Below are positions 24,182-36,051 of a DNA stretch of 64,000 nucleotides, piece after piece. Source of the stretch: JABABV01 sp965222855 (lineage in GTDB: Bacteria; Bacillota_I; Bacilli_A; Mycoplasmatales; JABABV01); contig CBDCUL010000001.1 of assembly GCA_965222855.1 (NCBI GenBank), forward strand, positions 75,075 to 139,074, in the 5' to 3' direction. The notes under the pieces were generated by a model. That model saw only the letters and a program-made list of their open reading frames with translations. It was not told the origin of the DNA and searched no databases. A program made the position numbers and the translations under genes. Each line of letters starts with the position of its first letter. Positions within the stretch are counted from its first letter, which is position 1.

Positions 24182-24268
24182 ATGATTAATAATATTAATA
24201 AAAAATTAAGCTTGATATTTACTATCGGAGTAGTAACTTTATTAATATTATCTTTTATTTATCATTAA
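24182..24268 (+). CDS. Small single-pass membrane protein (28 aa)
   Basis: A 28-residue frame starts 8 bp after galU behind a well-placed GGAG. The product begins MINNINKKLS and continues as one hydrophobic helix to the C-terminal FIYH. Basic N-terminus plus one helix is typical of small regulatory or structural membrane proteins. No family known. Ribosome binding site and spacing support real translation. Confidence 0.45.
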   Translation: MINNINKKLSLIFTIGVVTLLILSFIYH

Positions 24269-24369
24269 TAATCATTAAGATTTTGTTAATAACATAGGAA
24301 TAAAGACTACATTAAAAAAATTAATATTATTATTAAATATTAATTTAAGAAAGATAAAAAGGTAAAAAA

Positions 24370-25362
24370 ATGAATATATTTAATAAATTAGCAATGCTAA
24401 TTGTCGCACCAGCATCATTGATGGGCTCGGCAACATTGCTTACACATTCACATAACCACAATAGTCCAACACATGAAAAAACACTTAACAATACTAAGCA
24501 AGTAAATAGTTCTAATCAACTAGGTAATTATGATTTTTGAGATTCTTTCAAAGAACTTGTCTTAGAAGAAGCTAATCCACAAAAAATTTTAAATATGTTA
24601 GTTCAAAGTAAAGTAGTAACAACTTCAAGTAATTGAAATAAATCAACTTGATACGGTAACGCTAATCTTAATTCACTATATACTCCTGAATGAGATAATT
24701 ATGGCGGATTAAACAATAATGACCCTGCCGGCGGTATCAACTTAATGCATGGAGCTCCAATTATCGATAATGCTAATCATAGTATTAGTATGATTATTTC
24801 GATTAAAGGACATGAAGGAATGCAAAATGCTTGTCCAATTAAAGCCACTATTTTATATGTTAAAAATGCAGGTATATATAATATTAATTCTTGAGATATA
24901 AAATTTGTGACGCAATGACAATCAAAACAACTTTTTAATTATGAACTTATTGGAAAATATAATTTCGCAAATAAAATTATAGACGATTTCGCAGCATATC
25001 TTGACTGATTTCATAATTTTGCTCCTGGACTTTATGCTGATCAAGGGCACACAACAACTTTAACACAACAACTTGAACAACAATTAGTTAACAATCAAGT
25101 TGCCAAAGGTTATTGCAACAGATTAGTATATTTTAACTATAAAACTATCCGTAACATTAAAGGTGGCATCCAATATAAAATTAATTTTCACATAAATGTT
25201 CATCGAGCATTCTGATCAAGAATAGGTGAATATTCAATCTATTGTAATTTTATTAGTATTAATTCTAATTCTAATATTACTGCTACTCCATATAATAGCG
25301 TTTGATGACCAGATCATATTAATTGAATAACATCTGGTGGGACTCATGGGAATGGTAACTAA
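24370..25362 (+). CDS. Hypothetical secreted protein
   Basis: The product has 330 residues with about ten TGA Trp codons. An N-terminal signal peptide (MNIFNKLAMLIVAPASLMGSA) lacks a lipobox. The mature part is Asn/Trp/His-rich, with several aromatic-rich segments (WSKQLF, YFNYKTIRNIKGG) and an end WWPDHINW...GGTHGNGN. It shares general style with the secreted proteins at 12865 and 45604 but I see no conserved block. It has its own terminator. Function unknown. Confidence 0.7.
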
Positions 25363-25388
25363 ATAATTTTAAATATTAAAACTATAAA

Positions 25389-25420
25389 TAACCATATTTT
25401 AATTAGTATGGTTTTTTATT
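25389..25420 (+). terminator. Terminator after the secreted protein at 24370
   Basis: AACCATA pairs with TATGGTT around an AT-rich loop, and a run of six T follows. Confidence 0.7.
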
Positions 25421-25534
25421 TTTAAAAAATTATTTAATAGCGGTTACTTTTAAATCACAACAAATTACGATTAAGAAAATTTTATAAATAAGATTTAATA
25501 AATAAAGCACACAAAAAAATTAAAAAGTTCATAT

Positions 25535-25580
25535 TTGACAATAAGTTATATAATATTTATAAGTAATTAAATGATATAAT
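25535..25580 (+). promoter_or_regulatory. Tandem promoters for the leuS operon
   Basis: TTGACA (25535-25540) is spaced 17 bp from TATAAG (25558-25563). A second TGA-TATAAT extended -10 lies at 25572-25580. Both are upstream of leuS. No T-box leader was recognised in the short leader. Confidence 0.55.
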
Positions 25581-25633
25581 TATTAATAGATTTGTATAAA
25601 TTAGATTAGAGATAGCCAAGGGAGATATATTAT

Positions 25634-28033
25634 ATGTATGATCACATTAGTATTGAAAAGAAATGACAAACAAGTTGGTTAAAAAATAAAACTTTTAAAA
25701 CTGATTTTAATAGTAAAAAACCAAAATATTATGCACTAGATATGTTCCCATATCCTTCGGGATCAGGATTACATGTTGGACATCCGGAAGGATATACAGC
25801 AACTGATATTGTGGCACGTTTTAAAAGATTTTCCCAATTTGAAGTTTTACATCCGATTGGTTGAGATGCTTTTGGTCTACCAGCTGAACAATTTGCTTTG
25901 AAAAATAATAAATCACCAAAAGATTTTACGTTTAAAAATATTCAAAATTTTAAACGTCAAATTCAAGAATTAGGTTTTTCTTACGATTGAGATTTAGAAA
26001 TCAACACAACTGATGAAGCGTATTATTTTCAAACTCAAAACATTTTTAAAAAATTATATGAAAATAATTTAGCCGAATTAAAAGAAGTTGAAGTTAATTG
26101 ATGTCCTGGATTGGGCACAGTATTAGCAAATGAAGAAATCATTAATGAAAATGGTAAAATGGTTTCTGAGCGTGGTAGTTTTCCAGTTGTGAAAAAACCA
26201 ATGCGTCAATGAGTGCTAAAAATTACGAAATACGCTGATCGTTTATTAGCAGGATTAGATAATTTAGATTGACCAAATGGTGTTAAAGAATTACAACGTA
26301 ATTGAATTGGTAAATCACAAGGGGCGATTATCAATTTCCCACTAGATAATCATAGTGAAATTGTGATCCCAGTTTATACAACGCGTCCTGATACTATTTT
26401 TGGTGTCAGCTATTTAGTATTAGCGCCAGAAAACAATTTAATTCAAAAATTAACAATCCCAACTGCGCAACAAGTAAAAGTTGCTACCTACATTAGTGAT
26501 ACTAATTCAAAATCAACACTTGATCGTACTAATAATAAAGATAAAACCGGAATCTTTAGCGGTTGTTATGCAATTTCACCACTAACTAACAAAAAACTCC
26601 CAATTTGAATTGCTGATTATGTCTTAAATAACTATGCAACTGGCTCAGTAATGGCAGTTCCAGCACATGATGAACGTGATTATCAATTTGCCCAAAAATA
26701 TAATTTAGAAATTATTGCAATTATTGAAAATCAAAAACTACCTTTCACTAAAGATGGACCCCATATTAACTCTGATTTTTTAAATGGTTTAAAAAATCAA
26801 GCAGCTACTAATTTAGTAATTGAAAAAATCACTTCATTAAAATGTGGTTCTGCAAAAACTAATTATAAATTACACGATTGATTATTTTCACGTCAACGCT
26901 ATTGAGGAGAACCTTTTCCAATTATCCATTTAGACAATGGCGAAGTTATTTTAACTGATAATGTTAAATTACCAGCACTCGATAATATTAAGCCATCAAG
27001 TGATGGACAATCACCTTTAGCGAATGCAAGTGATTGAGTCAATGTTGAAATTAATGGTCAAAGTGGAAAACGCGAAACGAACACGATGCCCCAATGAGCC
27101 GGGTCTTGTTGATATTATTTAGCTTACTTATTAAAAAATGGTAACGAATATTTATCACTAGAAGATCCAATTGCCCAAGAACGAATCGCTAAATGAATGC
27201 CAGTTGACTTATATATTGGCGGTGCAGAACACGCCGTCCTACATCTATTATATGCGCGTTTTTGACACAAAGTCCTTTATGACATTGGATTAGTTAAAAC
27301 TGATGAGCCGTTTAAAAAACTTTACAACCAAGGAATGATTCTTGGACCCGATCATCAAAAAATGTCAAAGTCAAAAGGAAATACGGTCAATCCTGACGAT
27401 ATAATAGTTAAGTACGGAGCCGATACATTACGTTTATACGAAATGTTTATGGGGCCTTTATCAGATACAAAACCATGGTCTGATACGGGATTAGTTGCTA
27501 GTCATAAATGAATTAGAAGAGTCTTTAAAATTTTAAGTGACCCACAACGAATTAGTGATCAAAATGATCATAGTCTAGATTTAGTCTATAATCAAACTGT
27601 TAAAAAAGTTAGTCAAGATTTTGAACAATTAGCATTTAATACTGCGATTTCGCAAATGATGATTTTCATTAATGCTTGTTATAAAACGCCAACAATTTAT
27701 CGTGTATATGCGAAAAACTTTGTAATTATGCTTTCGTGTATTGCGCCTCATGTTGGTGCCGAATTATGAGAATTATTAAGAGATAAAGAAACTATCGATC
27801 AAGCAATTTGACCAAAATGAGATGAAAGTTTATTAGTCACAAAAAATAGTGTTATCATCGTTCAAGTCAATAGTAAAGTCCGTGCTAAATTAACGATTCA
27901 CAATAATGCTTTACAATCAGAAGTTGAAAACTTAGCATTAGTTAATCCTAATGTAGCAAAATATTTAGTCGATAAAAAAATTGTTAAAACAATTTTTATT
28001 ACTAACCGAATTATTAACTTTATTATTAAATAA
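25634..28033 (+). CDS. leuS: Leucyl-tRNA synthetase
   Basis: The product has 799 residues and charges tRNA-Leu. The class I signature is LHVGHPEGY (HVGH version of HIGH, about residue 48), after MFPYPSGSG. The editing domain has TTRPDTIFGVSYLVLAPE near residues 248-265, and KMSKS is present as HQKMSKSKGNTVNPDD near 574. A C-terminal anticodon-binding and tail region follows. GGGAG precedes the ATG. TGA-encoded Trp residues occur at conserved positions such as GWDAFGLPAEQ, which confirms genetic code 4. It leads a likely operon with fumarase, malic enzyme, coaD and gpmI. Confidence 0.97.
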
Positions 28034-28062
28034 ATCAATTTTTATTAAAGAGGTAATTAAAA

Positions 28063-28902
28063 ATGCGTAATATAAAATACCAAACAGTCGTAGACGCAGT
28101 TACGAAACTATGTAAGAATGCTAATTTTAGTTTAGGTAAACAAGAAGTTGCGGCTTTAGAAAATGCCCGTGATGCTGAAACAAATCCGTTAGCAAAAAGT
28201 GTTTTAAATGATATTTGTGAAAATATGGCAGTTGCTCAAAAGAAAAAATTACCGTTATGTCAAGATACGGGTATTTGTGTTTTCTTTGTTGAAATTGGGA
28301 TCGATATTTATCTTAACTTTTTAATAGAAGACGCGATTAATGAAGGTGTTGCAATTAGTTATAAAGGGAACTTTTTACGTAATTCAATTGTTGACCATCC
28401 TTTTAATCGTAAAAACACTCGCAATAACACGCCTGCCGTAGTGCATATGAAACAAGTTCTGGGTGACAAATTAACAATTAAGTTTGCTCCAAAAGGTGCT
28501 GGTAGTGAAAATATGTCGATTGCTCAAGTATTAACACCAACTTCGTCAATCGAAGATGTTAAAAAGTTCATTATTGACGTTGTTAAGCACGCTGGTGGCA
28601 AAGCTTGTCCACCTTTAGTAGTTGGTGTCGGTTTAGGCGGAACGGTTGAAAAAGCAGCCATTTTAGCTAAAGAATCACTACTACGTCCTTTAGATAATTT
28701 TTCAGCCGACCCAATTATTAATAAAATGGAAAAAGATTTAATTGTTGAAATTAATAAAACTAACATTGGCCCAATGGGCTTTGGTGGTAAAGCAACTTGC
28801 TTTGGGGTAAAAATTAATTATTTCCCATGTCACATTGCTTCATTGCCAATTGCTGTCAATTTGCAATGCCATTCAATGCGCCATGATGAAGTGGTTATTT
28901 AA
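28063..28902 (+). CDS. Class I fumarate hydratase, alpha subunit
   Basis: The product has 279 residues, the size of alpha subunits in two-subunit class I fumarases (MmcB type) and L-tartrate dehydratases. It interconverts fumarate and malate using a labile [4Fe-4S] cluster. Three cysteines sit in family positions: C66 in LPLCQDTG, C182 in GGKACPPL and C269 in NLQCHSMRH. GAGG precedes the ATG. The beta subunit starts 1 bp after the stop. Fumarase rather than tartrate dehydratase is preferred because malic enzyme follows. Iron-sulfur enzymes are uncommon in mollicutes. Confidence 0.88.
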   Translation: MRNIKYQTVVDAVTKLCKNANFSLGKQEVAALENARDAETNPLAKSVLNDICENMAVAQKKKLPLCQDTGICVFFVEIGIDIYLNFLIEDAINEGVAISYKGNFLRNSIVDHPFNRKNTRNNTPAVVHMKQVLGDKLTIKFAPKGAGSENMSIAQVLTPTSSIEDVKKFIIDVVKHAGGKACPPLVVGVGLGGTVEKAAILAKESLLRPLDNFSADPIINKMEKDLIVEINKTNIGPMGFGGKATCFGVKINYFPCHIASLPIAVNLQCHSMRHDEVVI

Positions 28903-28903
28903 T

Positions 28904-29440
28904 ATGAAAACACATTATCTCAATCTACCTTTAACTAAAACAATGATTAAAGAATTACACGCTGGTGATGTTGTTTATTTGAGTGGTGTTCTTTATGGGG
29001 CGCGCGATCAAGCGCATAAACGTTTATGCCAATTAATTATTGATCAAAAACCATTACCGTTTGAATTAGCTAATAGTTGCATTTATTATTTTGGACCAAG
29101 TGCAACACCACCAGGGGGCATCATTGGCTCATCAGGACCAACAACAGCTTATCGAATGGATAAATTAACACTCCCTTTATTAGCAAAAGGTTTACTCGGC
29201 AGCATTGGTAAAGGATCACGTAGTCAAGAAATTATTGATGCTTTAGCACAATATGGGGCAGTTTATTTTGCTGCTATTGGTGGCACTGGCGCACTAATAT
29301 CACAAACAATTACGAAAACTGAAATTATTGCTTTTCCTGATTTAGGAACAGAAGCAATTCGCAAATTAAGCGTTAAAAATTTCAAAGTAATTGTTGCGAT
29401 TGATAGTTATAAAAAACAAGTATTTCAAGTATTTAAATAA
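28904..29440 (+). CDS. Class I fumarate hydratase, beta subunit
   Basis: The product has 178 residues, normal for the separate beta chain. Start chosen at the ATG in TAATATG, giving MKTHYLNLPLTKTMIKELHAGD. The family block VVYLSGVLYGARDQAHKRL (substrate-binding residues near ARDQAHKR) lies early, followed by FGPSATPPGGIIGSSGPTTA and the glycine-rich AAIGGTGALI. With the alpha subunit it forms the hydratase. Translation is probably coupled to the alpha gene. Confidence 0.88.
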   Translation: MKTHYLNLPLTKTMIKELHAGDVVYLSGVLYGARDQAHKRLCQLIIDQKPLPFELANSCIYYFGPSATPPGGIIGSSGPTTAYRMDKLTLPLLAKGLLGSIGKGSRSQEIIDALAQYGAVYFAAIGGTGALISQTITKTEIIAFPDLGTEAIRKLSVKNFKVIVAIDSYKKQVFQVFK

Positions 29441-29452
29441 GGGTGAAACAAA

Positions 29453-30619
29453 ATGAATCAGTTTGATTTTAAAAAGAAATGTTTAGCAGCTCATTTAAAA
29501 CATAATGGTAAATGAGATTGTAGCGGACTTGTCCAATTTGATAATGTTGAAAAATTAAATATTTATTATGCTAAAGGCGTTGGCATCGTTTGTAGTGCAA
29601 TTAAAAATCAAGAAATTGATTTTCGTAAATACACTAGTGCTGGACGCAATATTGCGGTCATCAGTAACGGAACAGCGATTTTAGGTTTAGGTGATATTGG
29701 CTGCGCTGCTGGATTAAGTGTCATGGAATCCAAAGCATTATTAATGAATCAATTAGCCGGTTTGACAGCAACACCTTTAATGATTGCTGAAAAAGACCCT
29801 GATAAGTTTATTGATATTGTGACGAAGATGCAAGATAATTTTGCCGCAATTCATCTAGAAGATATTAAAGCACCAGAATGTTTTTATATTGAAACAGAAT
29901 TACAAAAACGTTTAACAATTCCAGTTTATCACGATGATCAACACGGCACTGCAGTTGCTGTATTAGCAGCAACAATAAATGCTTTAAAAGTGACTAATAA
30001 AGACCCAGATAGTTTCAAAGTAGTTGTTAATGGCATTGGTGCAGCAGGACGCTCAATCGTCCGTTTATTACAATATTATGGCATTAAAAATATTATTGCT
30101 GTTGAAAAAGTCGGCATCTTAAAAAAAACGCAACATTATGATAATCAAATTTGAAACGAAATTGCTAATTCTACAATTGGTGATTTAGTTAAAGGTAATG
30201 ATTTATCAGACGCGATTAAAAATAGTGATATGTTTGTTGGTGTTAGTGCTAAAAATATTTTAAGCATTCAAGATGTTAACAATATGAGTGATAATCCAAT
30301 TGTTTTTGCACTGGCCAATCCATTTCCAGAAATTGACCAAGCAGCAATTGCTAAAACCAAATGTCAAATTTATGCAACTGGGTCTAGTGAAACTAAAAAT
30401 CAAATTAATAATGTTTTAGTATTTCCAGGAATGTTTAAAGGATTATTGGCAGCCCAGACTAATAAAATTAGTTTTGATACTTTCATAAAAATTGCAACAG
30501 CAATTTCAGAATGTGTATCTATTAATCAATTACAAGAAAATATTATTGTGCCCAATAATTTATCAAAAGTTGTTGTGGATAAAATTTATCAAGTATTAAC
30601 GAGTGATCACAATGAATAA
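29453..30619 (+). CDS. Malic enzyme (NAD(P)-dependent, decarboxylating)
   Basis: The product has 388 residues, matching the short bacterial malic enzymes. It oxidatively decarboxylates malate to pyruvate and CO2. Visible family elements: IYYAKGVGIVCSAI (catalytic Tyr region), AILGLGDIGCAAGLSVMESKA, the metal-binding region HLEDIKAPECFYIE and PVYHDDQHGTA, then a Rossmann domain with VVNGIGAAGRS and VFALANPFPEI. GGGTG precedes the ATG. Following fumarase, it completes a fumarate-malate-pyruvate route. The stop overlaps the coaD start. Confidence 0.92.
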
Positions 30620-31076
30620 ATCAAATCAAAAAATTGCAATATTTCCCGGATCATTTCATCCTTTTCATTTGGGACATCAAAGTATTATTGAACGTGCCCA
30701 AATTTTATTCGACCAAATTTATATTATTATTACGAAAAATCATCATAAAAAACATAACCCAAATTTAATTATTAATCAGCGAAAAATTGCCAAATTTTAT
30801 GCTGATTCACCAAAAATTAAAGTGATTATTAACGAAACACAATTAACTGCTAAACTGGCACATGAATTAAATGCAAGTTTTATTATTCGTGGCATTCGCA
30901 ACGAAGCTGATGCACGTTATGAAATTGATGCCAGCTGAGTAAACCATACGCTTAACCACCAACTAACAACAATCTTAATTCCAACACTAGCAAAAAATCA
31001 CCACGTATCTTCAACATTGATTCGTGAAGTCGCTAGCTATGGTGTTAAACTTAAACATCATCCCAAGGAGCAATAA
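30612..31076 (+). CDS. coaD: Pantetheine-phosphate adenylyltransferase
   Basis: The product has 154 residues, normal length. It adenylates phosphopantetheine to dephospho-CoA. The nucleotidyltransferase motif FPGSFHPFHLGHQ lies at residues 11-23, and the C-terminal ATP-binding motif VSSTLIREVASYG is present. The family's RGIRNEADARYEID and a TGA-encoded Trp (SWVNHTLN) follow. The ATG overlaps the malic enzyme stop (ATGAATAA), implying coupling. Confidence 0.93.
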
Positions 31077-31078
31077 CA

Positions 31079-32587
31079 ATGAAAAAACCTTTAGTACTAA
31101 CTGTCATTGATGGGTTAGGATTCGAAAATGCTGGACCAGGTAATGCCTATAGTTTAGCAAAAACACCAAATTTAGATTATTTAATGGCCAACTATCCAAA
31201 TGTTAAGATGCACGCAGCGGGCGAATATGTTGGTTTACCAAATGGTCAAATGGGTAATTCTGAAGTCGGCCATTTAAATATCGGTGCTGGTCGAGTTGTT
31301 TATACTGGATTATCTTTAATTGATGAAGCAATTCGTAATGGAAGTTTTTTTAGTAATCCGGCTTTTTTAAAAGCAATTAAAAAAGCCAAATCAAATAAAA
31401 GCAATCTTCACATTATGGGATTATTATCTGATGGTGGCGTTCATTCATCATTAGCACACATTATTGCATTATTAAAATTATGTCAGCAACAAAATTTTGA
31501 GCGTGTCTTTATTCATGCTTTTGGTGATGGCCGTGACGTCAAACCAAAATCAATTAAAAATTATTTAAAAACACTAAGTTCAGCTATGAAAAAATATACG
31601 GGTCAATTAGCATCAATCGGAGGACGCTTCTACGCAATGGATCGTGACCAAATTTTTGAACGTAATATGAAAGCATATGACGTATTAGTTAATTTAAAAG
31701 GCGCTTCTTTCACAGATGCTCAAGCTTATATTGATGCTCAATACGAGCAAGAAATTTATGATGAATTTTTAATTCCGGCTTTCAATGCTAAATTAAATAT
31801 TGCGATTAGCAATCACGACTCAATTATCTTTGCTAATTTTCGTCCTGATCGTGCCCGTCAATTAACACATGGTTTTATTGGTTCAAAAATTTATCAATGA
31901 ACACCGTTAAAACGTTTACATAAATTAACATTTGTAACATTAATGGAATACGCTAATATTGATAGCGTAATCGCTTTCAAACCACAAGTAATTACTAATG
32001 GTTTAGGCGAATCATTAGCAAAAGCTAAAGTTAGCCAATTACGAGTGGCAGAAACGCAAAAATACGCACACGTAACTTTCTTTTTCGATGGCAGCATTGA
32101 CCATATTTATAATTTGGAAAAAAGAATTATGATTGATTCATTAAAAGTTGAAGACTTTTCAACAGTTCCGGCAATGTCAGCTCAAGGAATCACTGATGCT
32201 GTAATTGATAATTTAGCTAATTTTGATGTGATTATTCTTAATTTCGCTAATCCTGATATGGTTGGTCATACTGGTAAATTAGCACCGGCCATCAAAGCAG
32301 TTGAAATTGTTGATGATTGCATTGGTCAAATTTACAAAGCACTTCAAAAATATTTAGGAACTTTAATTGTTACTGCTGATCATGGTAATGCTGAAGTAAT
32401 GTTAGATGAAAACAATGAACCAGCTAAAAAACATACTTCTAGTTTAGTACCATTTATTATGAGTGATAAAAACATTGTTTTATTAAACGACAATCCTAAA
32501 CTTGGCGATGTCGCACCAACGATAATGGGTTATTTAGATTTAGATATTCCCCAAGAAATGACTGGTAAGAACTTAATAAAAAACTAA
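31079..32587 (+). CDS. gpmI: 2,3-bisphosphoglycerate-independent phosphoglycerate mutase
   Basis: The product has 502 residues, typical of iPGM. It interconverts 3- and 2-phosphoglycerate in glycolysis with two Mn2+ ions. The metal-binding LTVIDGLG (D11) and catalytic serine S61 in QMGNSEVGHLNIGAGR are present, as are SDGGVHSS, FGDGRDV, FANFRPDRARQ and the late metal site VTADHGNAE. AAGGAG precedes the ATG two bases after coaD. The operon ends here with a terminator. Confidence 0.96.
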
Positions 32588-32612
32588 GCAATTAGTTTTT
32601 TATTTTTTTTGT
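32576..32612 (+). terminator. Terminator of the leuS-gpmI operon
   Basis: AAAAAACTAA pairs with TTAGTTTTTT around a four-base loop, and a run of T follows. The gpmI stop codon is inside the left arm. Confidence 0.75.
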
Positions 32613-32687
32613 TATTAATATTTCACTTATTTAGTTATAATAAATAAGCAAGCGTAATTTACTTATTATATATAAAAGGAGCTTTCG

Positions 32688-33665
32688 ATGTTTTTAAAAG
32701 ATCTCAAACAAGCATATGCTAAAAAAATTATTTGTATTGTTGGTCCAACCGCAACTGGTAAAAGCCAACTCGCTATTTGATTAGCCAAAAATCTTGATGG
32801 CGAAATTATTAATGCTGATGCAACTCAGTTTTATCAAGGAATGAATATCGGGACTAATAAAGTTAATGTTGAAGAACAAAAACAAGCAATTCATCATTTA
32901 TTAGATATTGTTAGTCCTGATCAAAATTATAGTGTCGCTGATTATCAACGTGATGGGCGTAAAATTATTAAAACAATTCAAGATCAAAACAAAGTAGTCA
33001 TCATTGTTGGTGGCAGTGGGTTGTACATTAACGCCCTTTTACAAGACTATCAGTTCATCGATGAAACAAATCAAGCACAAGCACTAGATCAAGCGATTCT
33101 GGACCGTTTAAACAGCGCTAACGACCAAGAGCTATGAGATGAATTAGTTAACGTAGATCCTGCTTATGCAACAACAACACACATTAATAATAAACAACGT
33201 GTTTTTCGTGCGTTGAAATTTTATTATTTACATAACAAAACTAAAAGCGCCCATATCGCCCAACAAAATAAAGTTGATTTATTCCCAACTACTTATATTG
33301 GATTAACTTATGCTGATAAAGATGTTTATTCTAAATATCTTTATCGTCGAATTATTAAGCATACTGAAACTGGTTTAATTGAAGAAGTCCGTAACTTATA
33401 TGATCGATACGGATTGATTAAAAACTTAAAAGCAATTTCATATAAAGAGTTGATCCCTTATATTAAAGAGCAAACAACACTCCCAAAAGCGCAGCTAGAA
33501 ATTTTGAAAAATAATCTTAAATTAGCTAAAAAACAAATGACTTGATTTAAAGGTCAAATTAGGAATATTACTTGATTTAGTAATAATTATTATAGTCCGT
33601 TCGAATCAATTACCGATGCCGTTAAAATCTTTTTGGAGAAAAATCAAAAAAACTCTTGACAATAG
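32688..33665 (+). CDS. miaA: tRNA dimethylallyltransferase
   Basis: The product has 325 residues. It adds dimethylallyl to A37 of tRNAs that read U-starting codons. The P-loop VGPTATGKSQLA lies at residues 18-29; the family blocks DATQFYQGMNIGTNK, VIIVGGSGLYINAL and KQMTWFKGQ follow. AAGGAG precedes the ATG. The last codons contain TTGACA, the -35 element of the first 16S promoter, so the end of miaA and the start of the rRNA transcription unit overlap physically. Confidence 0.94.
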
Positions 33666-33684
33666 TTTTTTGGCGTTGTATAAT
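33656..33684 (+). promoter_or_regulatory. rRNA promoter P1 (16S copy 1)
   Basis: A consensus TTGACA (33656-33661) and TATAAT (33679-33684) are separated by exactly 17 bp. The -35 lies within the last codons and stop of miaA. Confidence 0.85.
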
Positions 33685-33776
33685 TACGTGGCATTATTAC
33701 TCAGGTAGCAATTAAAAAGCAACTGAAGTTATTGCATTAATCTAATACAATTTATTACGAAAATTAAAATTTATGC

Positions 33777-33805
33777 TTGACATAATCATTTAATTTAAGT
33801 ATAAT
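33777..33805 (+). promoter_or_regulatory. rRNA promoter P2 (16S copy 1)
   Basis: A second consensus pair, TTGACA (33777-33782) and TATAAT (33800-33805), is separated by 17 bp. It is conserved before copy 2 at 39926-39954. Confidence 0.88.
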
Positions 33806-33812
33806 ATATTAG

Positions 33813-33879
33813 TTGTCCAGTTAGGAAAAACTCTTAACAGGACAAGATTAATGGTCTTTGAAAACTAAATAGAAATTAA
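33813..33879 (+). promoter_or_regulatory. 16S leader: boxB-like hairpin, boxA-like sequence, processing arm
   Basis: A hairpin (TTGTCC-A-GTTA with TAAC-A-GGACAA, 33813-33845) is followed by a boxA-like GGTCTTTGAAAACT (about 33853-33866) and a 19-base arm (33861-33879). The arm is the exact complement of 35573-35591 beyond the 16S 3' end. This is the usual layout of rRNA antitermination signals and an RNase III processing stem. Confidence 0.7.
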
Positions 33880-33929
33880 CACATCCGTCAATTATTTTAA
33901 TTGACTATTTATTAAGTCAGAAATCAAAT

Positions 33930-35453
<1,524 letters not shown>

Positions 35454-35609
35454 ACGGAGTTTATTAATATATTTAATAAAACACATTTTTTTTTATAAAA
35501 AACGACATCTGTATATTTAGGTGTACAACACATTATGTAATAAAATACATAATTGACTAATAATGGATAAGCTTAATTTCTATTTAGTTTTGAGAGACTA
35601 TTAATTACA

Positions 35610-35637
35610 AAAGAACTTGATTCAAGTTCTTTTTTTA
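35610..35637 (+). terminator. 16S terminator 1 (copy 1)
   Basis: AAGAACTTGA pairs with TCAAGTTCTT, followed by seven T. It is conserved at 39413-39440 and 41756-41784. Confidence 0.85.
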
Positions 35638-35679
35638 TGCTTTTCAAACTTTCAAACGTGATCGCTAATGATGATCACT

Positions 35680-35716
35680 AAAGACCAGCTCTAAATTTTA
35701 GAGCTGGTCTTTTTTA
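35680..35716 (+). terminator. 16S terminator 2 (copy 1)
   Basis: AAAGACCAGCTCTAAA pairs with TTTAGAGCTGGTCTTT, followed by T. It is conserved at about 39481-39516 and 41826-41863, the former with compensatory changes. Confidence 0.85.
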
Positions 35717-35875
35717 GTATAGACAGATCAAACAAAAACACTTAATTAGATACAAATCCCACTAGTATGTAAACCGTGCCATATGGTAGTTATAAAAAAT
35801 AAAATCTACTGAATAAATATTTATAATAGCGACTACATAAGTGTTATTTTGATTTATAACTTTCTATGCTGTAAT

Positions 35876-35904
35876 TGACTTTTAGCTAAAAAAATATTAC
35901 AATT
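35876..35904 (+). promoter_or_regulatory. Promoter of the 36052 gene
   Basis: TTGACT (35876-35881) and TACAAT (35899-35904) with 17-bp spacing, about 150 bp upstream of the ATG. Confidence 0.5.
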
Positions 35905-36051
35905 GATAACATAACCTTAAAAAAAATTATAAAATAACCAAATTAATCCACTATTAAAGAGATACTTATTCTCTCTTTGTATTTTATAGTAATTATTAAA
36001 CTAATTATTAATTTTAAAATATCTTAAAAAATAAAATGGAGTGATTAATTA

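Larger units (their letters stand above)
35454..36051 (+). other. 16S trailer, terminators and intergenic region
   Basis: No gene seen. The trailer carries the 3' processing arm (35573-35591), terminator 1 (35610-35637), a GTGATC/GATCAC inverted repeat (about 35658-35678) and terminator 2 (35680-35716). Homology to the region after the decayed 16S remnant continues to about 35800. The promoter for the 36052 gene follows at 35876-35904. Confidence 0.7.

Noticed and set aside
28524..28766. Antisense frame inside fumarase alpha
   Set aside because: Lies opposite conserved catalytic sequence and has no support of its own.
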